Shown: positions 24,440 through 34,554 of the stretch, piece by piece | Layout: each line of letters starts with the position of its first letter | Numbering within the stretch: the stretch's first letter is position 1 | DNA from: Oreohelix idahoensis | Taxonomy: Eukaryota > Mollusca > Gastropoda > Stylommatophora > Oreohelicidae | Reading direction: 5' to 3' | Length of the DNA: 64,000 nt | Assembly: GCA_024509875.1 (NCBI GenBank) | Contig: JAMPIV010000585.1 | Coordinates: 682,001-746,000, forward strand | Translations under genes and position numbers: made by a program | The notes under the pieces: generated by a model | The model's database searches: none | What the model was told of the DNA's origin: nothing | Seen by the model: the letters and a program-made list of their open reading frames with translations, nothing else

Positions 24440-25640
24440 GACACAAGTTAATAAGATTGCTATGATTTTTCAACCTGCTGATAGCAGGCCTCCATTTAAA
24501 CTTAGTTTTCACCCATACAGGAGCATAAGTCTTCAACAAATGTATGCCAAGTTTTTCTGTCCCGTGCCATCGGCTCCAGGTCTCTGTGTCTTCTTCATGC
24601 CTATCTCCAGTTCTCTTCTCCATGTGTTCTTTGGTCTCCCACTATATCTCTTTCCCTGGGGGATTCCAGAGCAAGAACTGCTTGGTGGTGCTATCGATGG
24701 GTTTCCTCAATGTGTGTCCCATCTCCAGCATCTTCTTCTCATCTCTTGTTCCACTGGCATTAGCCTGGCTCTTGTCATCAGTTCTACATTAGTGATCTTC
24801 AATCCTTCTTTTCTACAAGAACACCCATTTATGAAAGTTGGTAGATTTTTGGTTGTTATTTTTGTAGTTCTCCATGTTTCGGAGCCATACAATAGCGCTG
24901 ACTTGACATTTGGATTGAAAATTCTGATTTTTGTGTTGGACCTGATTTATTTTGATCTCCATATATTTCCTAATGCAGTGAAAGCTCCTCTAGCCTTTTC
25001 TATTCTTATTTTGATATGAATATCTGTCCCTGCAACTGTGTTTATATTGTTGCCAAGGTAAATGTATTTTTGTACTGGGGCTACTTCATGTACAATCTTG
25101 TTATAATTTCCCTGCATTATTCTCATTACCTTTGTTTTCTCCCTTTGTATTTTCAGACCCACTTGCTGTGACCTCTAGTCAAGTATTTTAATTTTGTCTT
25201 GCATCTATTACAGTTACGAGACAGAAGTGCCTAGTAACTAAACCAGATATCCATCCTTCCATTCTTCTGGTATTTCTTCTCTCTCCCAGACTTTACTAAG
25301 TAATTTGTATAATATCTCTGTAGATGTGTCAGTATCTACTTTAATGGCCTCTGCATATATTTGTATACAGCAAATATGTAGTGGTCTGTCAATCAATTTA
25401 ACTAATGGGACATATTTTGATATTGCCCAAAATCCCTTCTGGTTCTTGCTATTTCTGCATCAAAGATAAAGCCTACTCCTCTTTCATGTCTATTTTTATC
25501 AAAATAAATTATTCCTTTATTGTCAGAATATATTGCACCTGCTTTAGTATATACATTTAATGCAATCCTGACAAATTTACATTCATTATTGTCATTTCCT
25601 GTTCCAACATCTTCTGGAAAGGACATTTTCCAGTTCATAT
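24440..25640 (-). pseudogene. LINE fragment with internal deletion, minus strand
   Basis: Minus-strand frames at 25638-25402 encode an endonuclease piece (ERGVGFIFDAEIARTRRDF). Those at 25162-24947 encode a segment after the YADD box (GLKIQREKTKVMRI, IYLGNNI, KARGAFTALGNIWRSK). Those at 24892-24707 encode MYGSETWRTTKITTKNL. The catalytic part of the reverse transcriptase is missing between about 25200 and 25400. It is the same family as 62713-63907. Confidence 0.75.
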
Positions 25641-26093
25641 TTTTTTTTAAATATATTGGATCACTGGCATCAGAATCAGTTTACAAGAAGTGAGGGAGAA
25701 GAAACCGAAAGGAAGAGTTAAAAACTCAAAAGTTATTATAAGAAAATGAAGGAATTGTGAACTAATTTACGGATCATCATCATCAACATCCATAATTCTT
25801 GCCATTTGTACGTCGGTCACATCTAACGGATGCAACTGTGGTTGAAAGTTATTAGACATTAATTGTATTGTTTCCCTTATATGTACTCTCCCAAAAATAG
25901 TAACACAAAAAGTCGGTGAATTGTGCAACACAAAGTGAGTGACAGTGATATATGAATAAAATGTAAGTTTTTGATTGTAGAACCCAGTTTCATTCTGGAA
26001 ACGAATTTAACTCATCATTTTGTTAAAAATAACCTTAAAATGTAAGTTTTTGATTGTTTCTTCAAGACAAAATTTTAATTTAAAGTATTGCAG
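25641..26093. promoter_or_regulatory. Sequence upstream of the repeat exon; possible 5' untranslated exon
   Basis: ATGTAAGTTTTTGATTGT occurs at 25959 and again at 26039, each holding a donor-like GTAAGT. The first is followed by a TAG acceptor-like end (TTGATTGTAG), so 25981-26039 could be a short untranslated exon. The implied following intron of 54 bp is very short. I see no TATA box or start-site motif that I trust. Sequence at 25617-25640 (GGACATTTTCCAGTTCATA) is repeated at 30836, probably from LINE. Confidence 0.25.
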
Positions 26094-26718
26094 ACTTATT
26101 ATGGATCAAAATGATAAGATGGCTGCAAAACGAGCTGCAAATGCTAAGAGGAAGAGACGATTGCGTCAATCACAACGAGCAAGCGAGACTCTAGCTGAAG
26201 CAGCAATACGACGACAACATGAAGCGGCACAAAGACAAGCACAGCGTCGGTCACAACGAGCAAGCGAGACTCTAGAAGAAGCAGCAATACGACGACAACA
26301 TAAAGCGGCACAAAGACAAGCACAGCGTCAGTCACAACGAGCAAGCGAGACTCTAGAAGAAGCAGCAAAACGACGACAACATGTAGCGGCACAAAGACGA
26401 GCACAGCGTCAGTCACAACAAGCAAGCGAGACTTTAGAAGAAGCAGCAATACGACGACAACATAAAGCGGCACAAAGACAAGCACAGCGTCAGTCACAAC
26501 GAACAAGCGAGACTCTAGAAGAAGCAGCAATACGACGACAACATAAAACGGCACAAAGACGAGCACAGCTTCAGTTACTTCGAGCAAATCAGTCTGCAGA
26601 AGAGCGTGAATCTCAACGTGCTGCAGAAGCTTTTCGCATTCGTCAGTTGAGAGCATCACAACGAGCAAAGGAGACTTCAGAAGAAGCAACCAAACAAAGA
26701 GCAGCAGCTGCACAACAA
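26094..26718 (+). CDS. Repeat-rich N-terminal exon: seven 27-residue Arg/Gln/Ala repeats
   Basis: A TATTGCAG acceptor ends at 26093. The first ATG is at 26101 (MDQNDKMAAKRAANAK), and the frame runs open to a donor at 26719 (CACAACAAGTGAGACG). If unspliced it would stop after VRR at 26728-26730. The protein is built from seven 27-residue units of the type SQRASETLEEAAIRRQHKAA plus QRQAQRQ. The first five are nearly identical and the last two diverged. Heptad-like spacing and strong basic charge suggest long helices that could bind DNA or RNA. The SETxEE...RR signature is like STPR repeats, known from silkworm FMBP-1 and some helicase-type transposon proteins. It ends in phase 0 and can splice in frame to 29881. 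The adjacent intron holds a LINE. A zinc-finger fusion is inferred from phases, not proven. Confidence 0.7.
26144..26710 (+). repeat. 81-bp coding tandem repeat, about seven units
   Basis: The DNA behind the 27-residue units repeats every 81 bp. The most similar units lie at 26169-26574, and CAATACGACGACAACATAAA recurs in several of them. High identity between the middle units shows recent amplification by unequal exchange or slippage while the frame was kept. Confidence 0.9.
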
Positions 26719-27117
26719 GTGAGACGATAAAAAATGTTGTCATCAAAGAACTTTTATATTGAATTAAAAAATAGATTAGTTTTTCATTTAATTCCGAACT
26801 CCGCCTAGGCTGGTCCCAAGCCAGGCTGAAAAGGAGGAGGGCGGCCTGCATGGAGACATAAGGAGGCAGCCCCTCCACCATGCAAAGGCACAACAGGCCA
26901 ATCACCTGTTTGCTTTAAATCATGATTACGAGAACTAAAGAGAGAAAACGGACTGATTCTAAAGGCGACGAACTGGTACGGACTACGACTTATGGAACTT
27001 AGAACACATGAAGTATAAAAGGGAAAGAAGAGGAGCTGGTGGAAGAGATGAGGAAAGCAAAACTAGAAATCCTGGCTATAACGGAAACAAAGAAAACAGG
27101 ACAAGGAGTCATGGATC

Positions 27118-27996
27118 TTGATGGCAACACGCTACTCTACAGTGGTGTACCCACATCTGAAAGAGCTTAAAGGGGGCGTGGGTTGTATTGTGGCCGAAAA
27201 CCAAAGGGATAATATCAAGGGATTGAACTTTGTCTCGGAACGCATTATGGTTGTAAAACTAAAAGAAGGAGAAACCATAGTCAACCTTGTCATAGTGTAT
27301 GGGCCAAATGAGGATGAGAGAGCAGAGGTCAAGGAGGAATTCTTCGAGCTGCTTCAAAGGACAGTGGATGACTGCCTAGATGAAATTATCATGCTCAGAG
27401 ATTTCAATGCCAGAGTTGGAAATGACCATGCTAGATGGGGTGGAGTTATCGGAAGATATGGAGAAGATACTCTCAATGACAATGGAAATCGACTCCTTAG
27501 ATTCTGCAGTGAGCAGAATCTGATCATTACAAACACAAAGCTCCCCCATAAGCACATACATGCATATACTAGATGTGAACCAACAAAGAATGAGAAGTCA
27601 GTGATCGACTTTACCATTGTTAGAAGGAGCTCATTCAAATATGTCCGGGATGCTAGAGTCTGGAGGGGGCCAGAGATTGGAAGTGATCACTACCTGCTTA
27701 CAATCAAAAGAACAACTGAAAGAGTTGCTCAGCCTAGGAACTGCCCAACATCACGCAAGAAACTAAGTAAACGAACGGGAGAAATGAGCATTAAGACCTA
27801 CAAGCTGAGAGAGCCAGAAATTAAGACCAGATATCAGGGGCTTATTTCTGCAGCGGTAAGCAACACAGAAAAACAACCTGATAACTTGGAAACCCTCTGG
27901 CTTAAATTCAAGGACATCATAAAGACAGCTGCTGCAGAAGCATGTGGTGAAGTCCGACTTGGGAACAAGAGAAAGTGGACACCTTGGTGGACATAG
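27118..27996 (+). pseudogene. Endonuclease domain of the intronic LINE
   Basis: This encodes the AP-type endonuclease, with IVYGPNEDERAEVKEEFFEL, RDFNARVGNDHARW (usually GDFNARVG; the Gly is replaced by Arg here), GNRLLRFCSEQNLIITN and GSDHYLLTI with the catalytic Asp-His. A TAG at 27994-27996 follows PWWT and interrupts the ORF. The first codon used in this window has no special support, because coding homology begins upstream near 27040 in another frame. Confidence 0.8.
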
Positions 27997-28020
27997 GAAG
28001 TCAAAAAGAAAATAAGAGAG

Positions 28021-29360
28021 AAGAAAATGGCATGGAAACAATACTTAGGGGCTAAAAACACAACAGGACAAATGGAGAAATATAGAGAATACGTGACACT
28101 CAGAACAGAAGCAAAGAACAAGGTGCTAGCAGCAAAACAGAAGTCCTGGGAAGAATTTGGAGAAAAGCTAGAAAAAGATGCGCAAGAAAACCAAAAATTC
28201 TTCTATAAGACCCTAAAGAACATGAGGAAGGAAAAACAATGCCCTCTCAAATTTATAAAGGACAAGCAAGGCAAATTGCTTACTGCCCCGAAGGAAGTAA
28301 TGGAAAAATGGAAAGAATATTTCTCAGAACTCCTGGATGGTGAGCAAGGTCAAGCATCACTAGCACAGAAGAGAAAACCAATAATGGTGAAGATGACATA
28401 AAGATGGAAGAATTGAAGGCAGCACTGGAGAAAATCAAGATGGGCAAAGCAGCAGGGCATGATGGTATAACACCAGAAATGGTTAAGTACATGGGAGCAT
28501 CAGGCGACCTATTACTCTTAAGGTTCCTACAGGCAGAGTGGTGCAACAAGACCATACCAAAGGATTGGAAGATTGCCATCATAACACCAATTTTCAAAAA
28601 GGGTGACAATCGACAATGTGGAAACCATAGAGGCAGATCCCTTCTCAGTGTCCCTGGTAAAATCTACTCTAGAATCCTAGAGCAGAGATATGATGCCTAG
28701 CTGAGCCACAATTGGATGACATCCAGTGCGGATTCTGAGCAAACCGAAGTACTCAAGACCTAATCTTCACACTCAGACACCTGAGTGAAAAGGCCCTTGA
28801 GTATAAGAGTGAGATCCATCTTTGTTTCATAGATCTGGAAAAGGCGTTTGACAGGGTCCCCTGGAGCAAACTTTGGGACTGTTTGGCAAGGAAGAACATC
28901 CAGCACCTCTGATTCATGCTATACAGAGCTTCTACAAGTCTTGCAGAAATTATGTGAGGACAGCAAACCATAAGTCAGAAGAGTTCAGGACCACCACTGG
29001 TGTAAGACATGGTGATATCCTGTCACCTTATCTTTTCATACTCCTCATGGATGATGTCATCAAGGCATGTAAGTAGAGAACAAGAAAGTATTCAGTGGGG
29101 TACTGGAAGATGAGACAGGTCTGTATTTCAGAGCTAGCATTTGCTGATGATGTTGCCCTGATTGCTAAATCAGAGGCACATCTCCAATCCAACCTGCAAA
29201 TCTGGAAGGAAGAACTGGAGATGAGAGAGATGGTCATTAGCAGCTCTAAAACAAAATCCATGGTGATATGAGAAGAAAGAAGACATCAGATTAAGCTGGG
29301 AGAACAGGTCCTGTAGCAGGTTGACCACTTTAAATACCTCAGAGCTATTATAGACCGAAA
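28021..29360 (+). pseudogene. Reverse transcriptase domain of the intronic LINE
   Basis: Frames change at about 28400, 28700 and 28910. In order they give KKMAWKQYLGAKNTTGQMEK, MGKAAGHDGITPEMVKYMG, IITPIFKKGDNRQCGNHRG, LCFIDLEKAFDRVPWSKLW (first Asp), GVRHGDILSPYLF (normally GVRQGD), LAFADDVALI (FADD in place of YADD) and FKYLRAIIDRKGG. Several stops make it inactive. Confidence 0.8.
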
Positions 29361-29880
29361 GGGAGGTGGTTTGGCCATGTCTGCAGAGTGGGAGAAGATC
29401 GGCTACCAAGACAAGCATGGGAAACAAAGAGCCAGAGATCCAGACCCCCAGGATGACCCAGAGTCCACTGGGAGGACAACATTAGACAATCTTTGAAGGA
29501 TAGAGGACTAGAATGAAACCAGGCCAGGAGGAAGGCAGCCGATAGGATAGTCTGGCGCTCTCTCTTCCAAACCTCTACACCTCATGGTAGAAGGGGAACA
29601 ACTAAGTAAGTAAGATTTACTTCCGTCAGATTGATGGGATATTGCTAGTAACAGCATAATATGAAAATGTCCAATTATTTGTAACTCAAGGAGAGGGAAA
29701 AGAAAACCTTCAAATAAAAAGTTATTTTTGAAGACCTAGAAATAGCACAATGTCTGCAAGTACCATCCTATACATAAATGCTTTTGTTTCATCATCTATC
29801 TAAATAATATTTTCATTGCTGGTTTCATAATTTTAGCCTCATTGTTATAATATTACTACAGAATAACATTATCTTTTCAG

Positions 29881-29949
29881 ATTCCAAGGAATAGTCAAAC
29901 ACAGTATCCATTAATGAGTGGGAAAATTAAACTGGAATCAAATTGTGGA
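29881..29949 (+). CDS. Short exon with a SUMO-consensus-like motif
   Basis: ATTATCTTTTCAG ends at 29880 and GTGAGTTTATG starts at 29950. The 69-nt exon is open in phase 0-0 and encodes IPRNSQTQYPLMSGKIKLES plus NCG. IKLE fits the hydrophobic-Lys-x-Glu sumoylation consensus common in zinc-finger transcription factors. Phase 0 at both ends lets it follow 26718 and precede 31498. A diverged look-alike lies at 30377-30438. Confidence 0.55.
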
Positions 29950-30059
29950 GTGAGTTTATGTTTCATTCTTGATGCTATTGACAATTAATTTTTCTTAAAG
30001 TTGAAACAAGTGTGGAACTGATTAAATATCTGCTGTGAAATTACTTAACTACTACTTAG

Positions 30060-30295
30060 TCATTCTTCTTCTACCCTGGGGTGTAGACGTTTGCTAGAGA
30101 GTGAGAGTGCCATACTATCCTATCGGCTGTCTTCCTCCTGACCTTGTTCCAGTCTAGTCCTCGATCCTTCAGAAATTGTCTAATGTTGTCCTCTCAGTGA
30201 GCTCTGGATTGTCCTGGGGGTCTTGATATCTGGCTCTTAGTTTCCCATATTTGTCAGGGTAGCCAATCTTCTCCCATTCTGCAGACATTGTAGTT
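30060..30295 (-). mobile_element. LINE 3' fragment of the (TAAG)n family, minus strand
   Basis: The reverse complement matches 29368-29612: the tail TTACTTAGTCATTC-type edge at the left, then the C-terminal coding words, ending at TCTGCAGACAT near 30290. Confidence 0.75.
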
Positions 30296-30376
30296 ATTGC
30301 TGTGAAATTCCGCATTATTAAAATACCACTCTTATCTTATGACTTATTAATTTGCTTTCTATTTCATTGTATGAAG

Positions 30377-30438
30377 GAAATATTAAAAATGATGTCTCGT
30401 GCCCCACTGTAAACATAAAACAAGAACAAAATTGTGAG
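30377..30438 (+). CDS. Possible cassette or decayed exon resembling 29881-29949
   Basis: TTTCATTGTATGAAG precedes and GAGGTAAATG follows. The frame ending in phase 0 reads NIKNDVSCPTVNIKQEQNCE, similar in its end (IKQEQNCE against IKLESNCG) to the exon at 29881-29949. Its start would need a phase-1 donor, which no neighbour offers. It may be a decayed duplicate, or my acceptor may be wrong. Confidence 0.3.
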
Positions 30439-30540
30439 GTAAATGAATTATTAGTTAAATAAGGTTTTTTAAAATTTAAACATGCAAAGAATGGAGCAGA
30501 ATGAAAGTAGACAGTTTATTTGCCAGTCTTCTAACATCAG

Positions 30541-30785
30541 TCGGCGTCTGTGGCCTAATGGATATGAACGCAGTTTCATAATCCAGATATACCAGGTTCG
30601 AAACCTGCTGCAGGCGGTTTGGTAGCAGATCGCTTTGTGTGGATTTTTAACAATGGTCTAAGCGCCGTACCGTTCAGAAAGCAATGGCAAACTACTGAAT
30701 GAAAAAAATTGCCTAGAAAAATCACAAACAGCCAATAAAAGCTGGGGTTGATTGCCACGTCCTGTAAAGGATAAGCAACTAACTT
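30541..30785 (+). mobile_element. tRNA-Arg-derived SINE
   Basis: TGGCCTAATGGATA is the A-box region of tRNA-Arg and GGTTCGAAACC is a full B box, spaced as in a tRNA. The acceptor stem does not pair well and the anticodon arm has changed, so it is not a functional tRNA. A tRNA-unrelated body follows to about 30785. The internal promoter would recruit RNA polymerase III. Confidence 0.8.
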
Positions 30786-30832
30786 CTAACATCAGTACAA
30801 TAATAAAATCACTATTCTAACATCTTTAGTGA

Positions 30833-30955
30833 AAGGACATTTTCCAGTTCATATTTTTGTTTTCGACTGATTGAATCTAATGTATCAGAATTAATTAACA
30901 ATGTAGGGTGGGGGAAGGGAGAAGTAACAGAGAAGGAGTTAGCAACTCACAGGTA
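30833..30955. repeat. Copy of a segment also present at 25617
   Basis: AAAGGACATTTTCCAGTTCA is shared exactly with 25617 and is followed by weaker similarity over about 100 bp. The 25617 copy continues from LINE endonuclease coding sequence, so this is probably a small LINE-derived duplicate. Confidence 0.4.
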
Positions 30956-31279
30956 ATGATAATAAACTGACAGAGCTACAGACTGATTTACTGTCTGGCA
31001 ATGCAGCTTGTTATGGAAAAGGTTCATTTGGTTGCTCCTTAAGGAGCATGGGCCTACTACTGTAGTTGGTTCTCATTTAGAAAGTCTTCATCAAAATGCT
31101 TCATGAGCTCTTGTAGTGATGGTTCCTTTAGTGAAACATGAGAAGGTTGCTAGCTCACGTCTCATGAGATCCCTGGTGAGAGCTGTTCTTGCTTTCTCTG
31201 TTTAATTGAAAACCCTAGATACTGCCAAAGGGGTGTGATGTGTTTGAGACTTCACTATTAGGTCCAGCTTTAATAGGTT

Positions 31280-31440
31280 GGGTGACCAGTTCCCTTACTC
31301 ACTGCCTTTGCCTTCCTTAACTGAAGGTCAGAGTCAGTTACCCATTTACAGCTGGGTAGACTGGAGCATGATCCTAGCACATTTGCTGCGAGAGGCCAGT
31401 GCTCTAACTGCTTTGCCAATCAGACGCAGATATACCAGCT
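31280..31440 (-). mobile_element. Degenerate tRNA-like SINE, minus strand
   Basis: The reverse complement reads GTCTGATTGGCAAAGCAGTT then AGAGCACTGGCC, an A-box-like start of a tRNA-derived SINE. It later has CCCAGCTGTAAATGGGTAAC, a word shared with the SINE at 44085. The B box is decayed. Confidence 0.5.
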
Positions 31441-31497
31441 TAGTGAATCTATATCTATTTCACGCTCACTAATGAGATACAGTTTGTTCTTTCTCAG

Positions 31498-31621
31498 ATT
31501 ACCAATGGTCATAATAACACTGAAGACCTCAGTTCTCGTCTAAATATAACTGGCAGCTTGGATACAAAACAGCCAGGAATGGAGACAGTTGAACATTCTG
31601 GTTTATGTGAAGATGACAAAG
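31498..31621 (+). CDS. Exon linking to the zinc-finger exon
   Basis: GTTCTTTCTCAG ends at 31497 and GTAAAATG begins at 31622. The 124-nt exon starts in phase 0 and ends in phase 1, exactly what the acceptor at 33265 requires (G plus GT makes Gly). It encodes ITNGHNNTEDLSSRLNITGS then LDTKQPGMETVEHSGLCEDD and K, an acidic polar linker without a known domain. Such linkers commonly precede finger arrays in transcription factors. Confidence 0.6.
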
Positions 31622-31729
31622 GTAAAATGTTATTTTTATTTATTTTTTAACGTACAACTGCTATTACTTGATGCAAGAATCTCCAGTTAGTATATCTAAC
31701 CTGAGACTGATTTTTACGTGAGTATCCCT

Positions 31730-31965
31730 ATTTTTCCTGTACACTCACAGGTGTCCACTCGCCATTCAGGCAGATACTCGGCAAGTACCCATTAGAGCTG
31801 GGTCGGCTCAAGAGCCGCCAGTCCCTTGTCGACGACACTTCTTCAAATGTCTTTGCCAGGGCTCGAATTAATCCAGTCCAAGTCCCGGTCGACAACACAT
31901 ATTCAAATGTCCTCGCCCGGGCTTGAACCTGGATCACTCGATCACCAGCGTAGTGTGGTAAAATG
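31730..31965 (-). mobile_element. tRNA-derived SINE, minus strand
   Basis: On the minus strand it starts CGCTGGTGATCGAGTGATCC, then AGGTTCAAGCCCGGG (B-box-like), and continues with two related GACATTTGAA...GTCGTCGAC units to about 31735. It lies in the intron before the zinc-finger exon. Confidence 0.55.
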
Positions 31966-32577
31966 TTTAAATTCTGTGCTGTCTTATATTCTATTTCTTC
32001 ATGAAAAACTTAAATTAAATGCTGTATGTACCAGTAAAACATACATGGACCTTCGAGTTGTACCAGCATTATCATTTTTTTTATAATACATGGTTATTCA
32101 CTTGTAACTTCAGACACACAAAGGCAAAGAAAATATTGAAAAAAATGTTGCGATGGATATTTGCCTTATTAACAATAAAAAACCTGTTCTTTCTATTCTC
32201 ATCAGTCATTGTCCAAAATTTTCATAGGCTTTTTTTTAGAATCCTTCGTTGTTTACAGTAAAATATATTTAAAAATATAAGTACAAGCTGAGACCAAACA
32301 TTTGTTTGCAATGATTCAAACAATATAACAATTTATACTGGCGTGCGGTAGACATTTTGGACATGTACAAATATTGAAACACTGGGTGCTGGTCCCAAAA
32401 AGGTGAAGACCTGTGTTCTAACTGTTTTACAGTGATATTTTCTTATCTAAACCTTATTATACCAGTCAATTTTATATTCTGGTTTGTTTCTTTCTGAGCA
32501 TATGAAAAATCCATTGCAAGTTTACTGGGCCTTCATTAGAACCACTTTAGCCAGCACTAGAAGGAGACTCTGCCCAA

Positions 32578-32785
32578 TGGGCTGATCACCCGTTGGCTTG
32601 TCACACCGATTACGGAAACAACGGCAGATGGATCTATTTGTTGTTGCCCTAAAGACGCCGCTAAGCGTGATGGGAAACTACAACAGAGAAAATCAATCTG
32701 CTGTTGCCCTTAAGATGCCACAAGGCATGGTGGCCTCTGACTGCTTGGTCGGTCTTTGGCTAAGGACGGAAGAAGAAGAAGGAGA
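32578..32785 (+). mobile_element. SINE with LINE-like (GAA)n 3' end, copy 2
   Basis: It has the same structure as the copy at 15057: head GGGCTGATCACCCGTTGG, two internal GCCCTAAAGACGCC-type units, and end GGTCTTTGGCTAAGGACGG with GAAGAAGAAG. AAGGAGACTCT occurs before it (32563) and after it (32784), the target duplication. Confidence 0.85.
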
Positions 32786-33264
32786 CTCTAGAAGATTATA
32801 TTTGTGTACTAACATTTAATATTAAGTGTAGTTATGTTGGACAGTCTCTGTTCTGGAATCCCTTAGGCAGACTAGACACAGAAGGAAAAGTGAAGACATG
32901 GAGAGACCTTGAATGGAGGGAGTTACACGACAAGAAGGTTTGGCAGTTGTAGACCTTTGATCTACTGCAAGCTATATGATAATTATGATGATGTAATTAT
33001 GTTATGGAGGTAATTATTTAAGTTTGAAATGGTAAGGTTTAGTTCCATTGACAAATTCTGTGAAAAACAATTCAAAAACATCCGGAGAATTAACAATGAA
33101 ATAACAAACAATATTGAAAAGCAATTAGTATACATACTTGTTTACTCTTTCTGTCTCTGCTTCTCTCTCTGTGTTTCTCTTTCTTTCACTCTGTTTATCT
33201 CTCTGTCTTTAACATTTAAGAAATATATAGTACTTAGAGCTTTCAAAATGGCACATACTTTCAG

Positions 33265-34253
33265 GTTTACAATCTGAGGATCAAAGCATCGACATTACTG
33301 ACATGGTATACGAGAAAGATTATACCAGTGTTGCAGGATTGACAGATGGCAGTAACAGTGAGTCAAAAACAACAGGAAACTGTGTGTCCATAGACTCCAT
33401 TATCTGTTATGAAAGTACAGCAGATATTTGTGAGACGCAGAATGATTATAGTGTGACATTAGAAAATAATATAGGATCAGATGGCATAGTTTTATTAAGT
33501 GAGAAAAATGCTGCAGTATGTGGGGTTGATACGAGTTGTACATCAGTAAATATTGTACAGATTAAGAAAGTACAGGCAAGAGAGAAGCCTTATAAGTGTG
33601 ATTTTTGCTGTAAAGGGTTTACAACAAATTATCTTATGAACAGACACAAAAGAATACATACAGGAGAGAATCCTAATAAGTGTGACATGTGTGGTATAGT
33701 GTTTAAAACACGTTATTTTCTGAAAAGACACAAAAGAGTGCACACAGGAGAGAATCCTTACGTGTGTGATGTTTGTGGAGCAGGGTTTACAGTTTGTGGT
33801 AGTCTGAAAATACACAAAAGAATACACACAGGTGAGAAGCCTTACATGTGTGATATTTGTGGTACATTGTTTACACAGAGTGGTAGTTTGAAAATGCACA
33901 AAAGAATACATACAGGAGAGAAGTCTTACAAGTGTGATGTTTGTGGTGTAGAGTTTACTCAGTATATTAGTCTGAAAATGCACAAAACAAAACATACAGG
34001 GGAGAAGCCTTACAAGTGTAATGCTTGTAGTGTAGGGTTTGCGCAGTACAGTAGTCTGAAAATACACAAAACAAAACATACAGGAGAGAAGCCTTACATG
34101 TGTGATGTTTGTGGTAGACGGTTTACAGCTTGTGGTAGTCTGAAAATACACAAAAGAATACATACTGGAGAGAAGCCATACAAGTGTGATGTTTGTGGTA
34201 TAGGTTTTACACATTGTAGTAATATGAAAACTCACAAAAGAATACATACATGA
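33265..34253 (+). CDS. C2H2 zinc-finger exon, eight fingers, probable transcription factor C-terminus
   Basis: The acceptor CATACTTTCAG ends at 33264. The exon begins in phase 1 and reads QSEDQSIDITDMVYEKDY and an acidic Ser/Thr-rich region. From about 33570 it encodes eight tandem C2H2 fingers of the CX2CX12HX3H type joined by HTGEKPY linkers, for example YKCDFCCKGFTTNYLMNRHK and YMCDICGTLFTQSGSLKMHK. Each finger should bind about three base pairs, so the array could read some 24 bp of DNA in the nucleus. The stop TGA at 34251-34253 falls inside a linker (HTG to HT-stop), and a ninth good finger follows out of reach. With the upstream exons the product would be about 600 residues. I cannot name an orthologue. 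Confidence 0.85.
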
Positions 34254-34436
34254 GAGAAGACTTATAAATGTGATATTTGTGGTATAGGGTTTACACAGTG
34301 TGGTAGTCTGAAAAAACACACAAAAATACATACAGGATAGAAGGCCTATGAGTGTGATGTTTATCGTTAAGGGTTTACACAGAGCTATCATCTGAGGAAA
34401 TACTACATAATCCATACAAAAGAGTATTTACATTGA
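34254..34436 (+). pseudogene. Stranded ninth and tenth zinc fingers after the stop
   Basis: In the same frame after the TGA, TYKCDICGIGFTQCGSLKKH encodes a complete ninth finger, then the linker ends at a TAG (34338-34340). A tenth finger follows with Cys and His residues changed to Tyr and an inner TAA. The pattern shows that the C-terminus was once longer and is decaying from the end. Confidence 0.8.
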
Positions 34437-34449
34437 GTTATGAAAAAAA

Positions 34450-34550
34450 AAATGACCAGCCAAACAGAATTGGAATTCAATGGACTCTAACTAAACCACT
34501 TGACAATCTAGATTTTTCTGATGACCTGGCTCTTCTGTTCACTCATGCAT
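34450..34550 (+). mobile_element. LINE reverse transcriptase scrap
   Basis: It encodes NRIGIQWTLTKPLDNLDFSD then DLALLF, matching the FADD-box region of the LINE at 62713-63471 (NGIQWTLTKQLDDLDFADDL). The catalytic Ala is Ser here. Confidence 0.7.
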
Positions 34551-34554
34551 TACC

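Larger units (their letters stand above)
26790..29612 (+). mobile_element. LINE of the (TAAG)n family, long degraded copy in the intron
   Basis: A GC-rich leader (26790-27000) is followed by endonuclease, reverse transcriptase and C-terminal regions and a 3' tail GGTAGAAGGGGAACAACTAAG with TAAG repeats at 29612. The piece between the RT C-terminus (near 29355) and the RWFGHVCR motif is shortened. The element lies wholly inside the intron between the exons at 26094-26718 and 29881-29949. Confidence 0.85.

Noticed and set aside
26144..26905. Long minus-strand ORF (253 codons) opposite the repeat exon
   Set aside because: It is Leu/Val-rich low-complexity sequence produced by reading the 81-bp repeat backwards. 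The plus strand has the splice sites and the basic repeat pattern.
30541..30615. tRNA-Arg gene
   Set aside because: A and B boxes are present, but the acceptor stem does not pair and the anticodon arm is lost. It is a SINE head.
33543..34415. 290-codon minus-strand ORF opposite the zinc fingers
   Set aside because: It is the antisense of the finger array. The plus frame has perfect C2H2 spacing.
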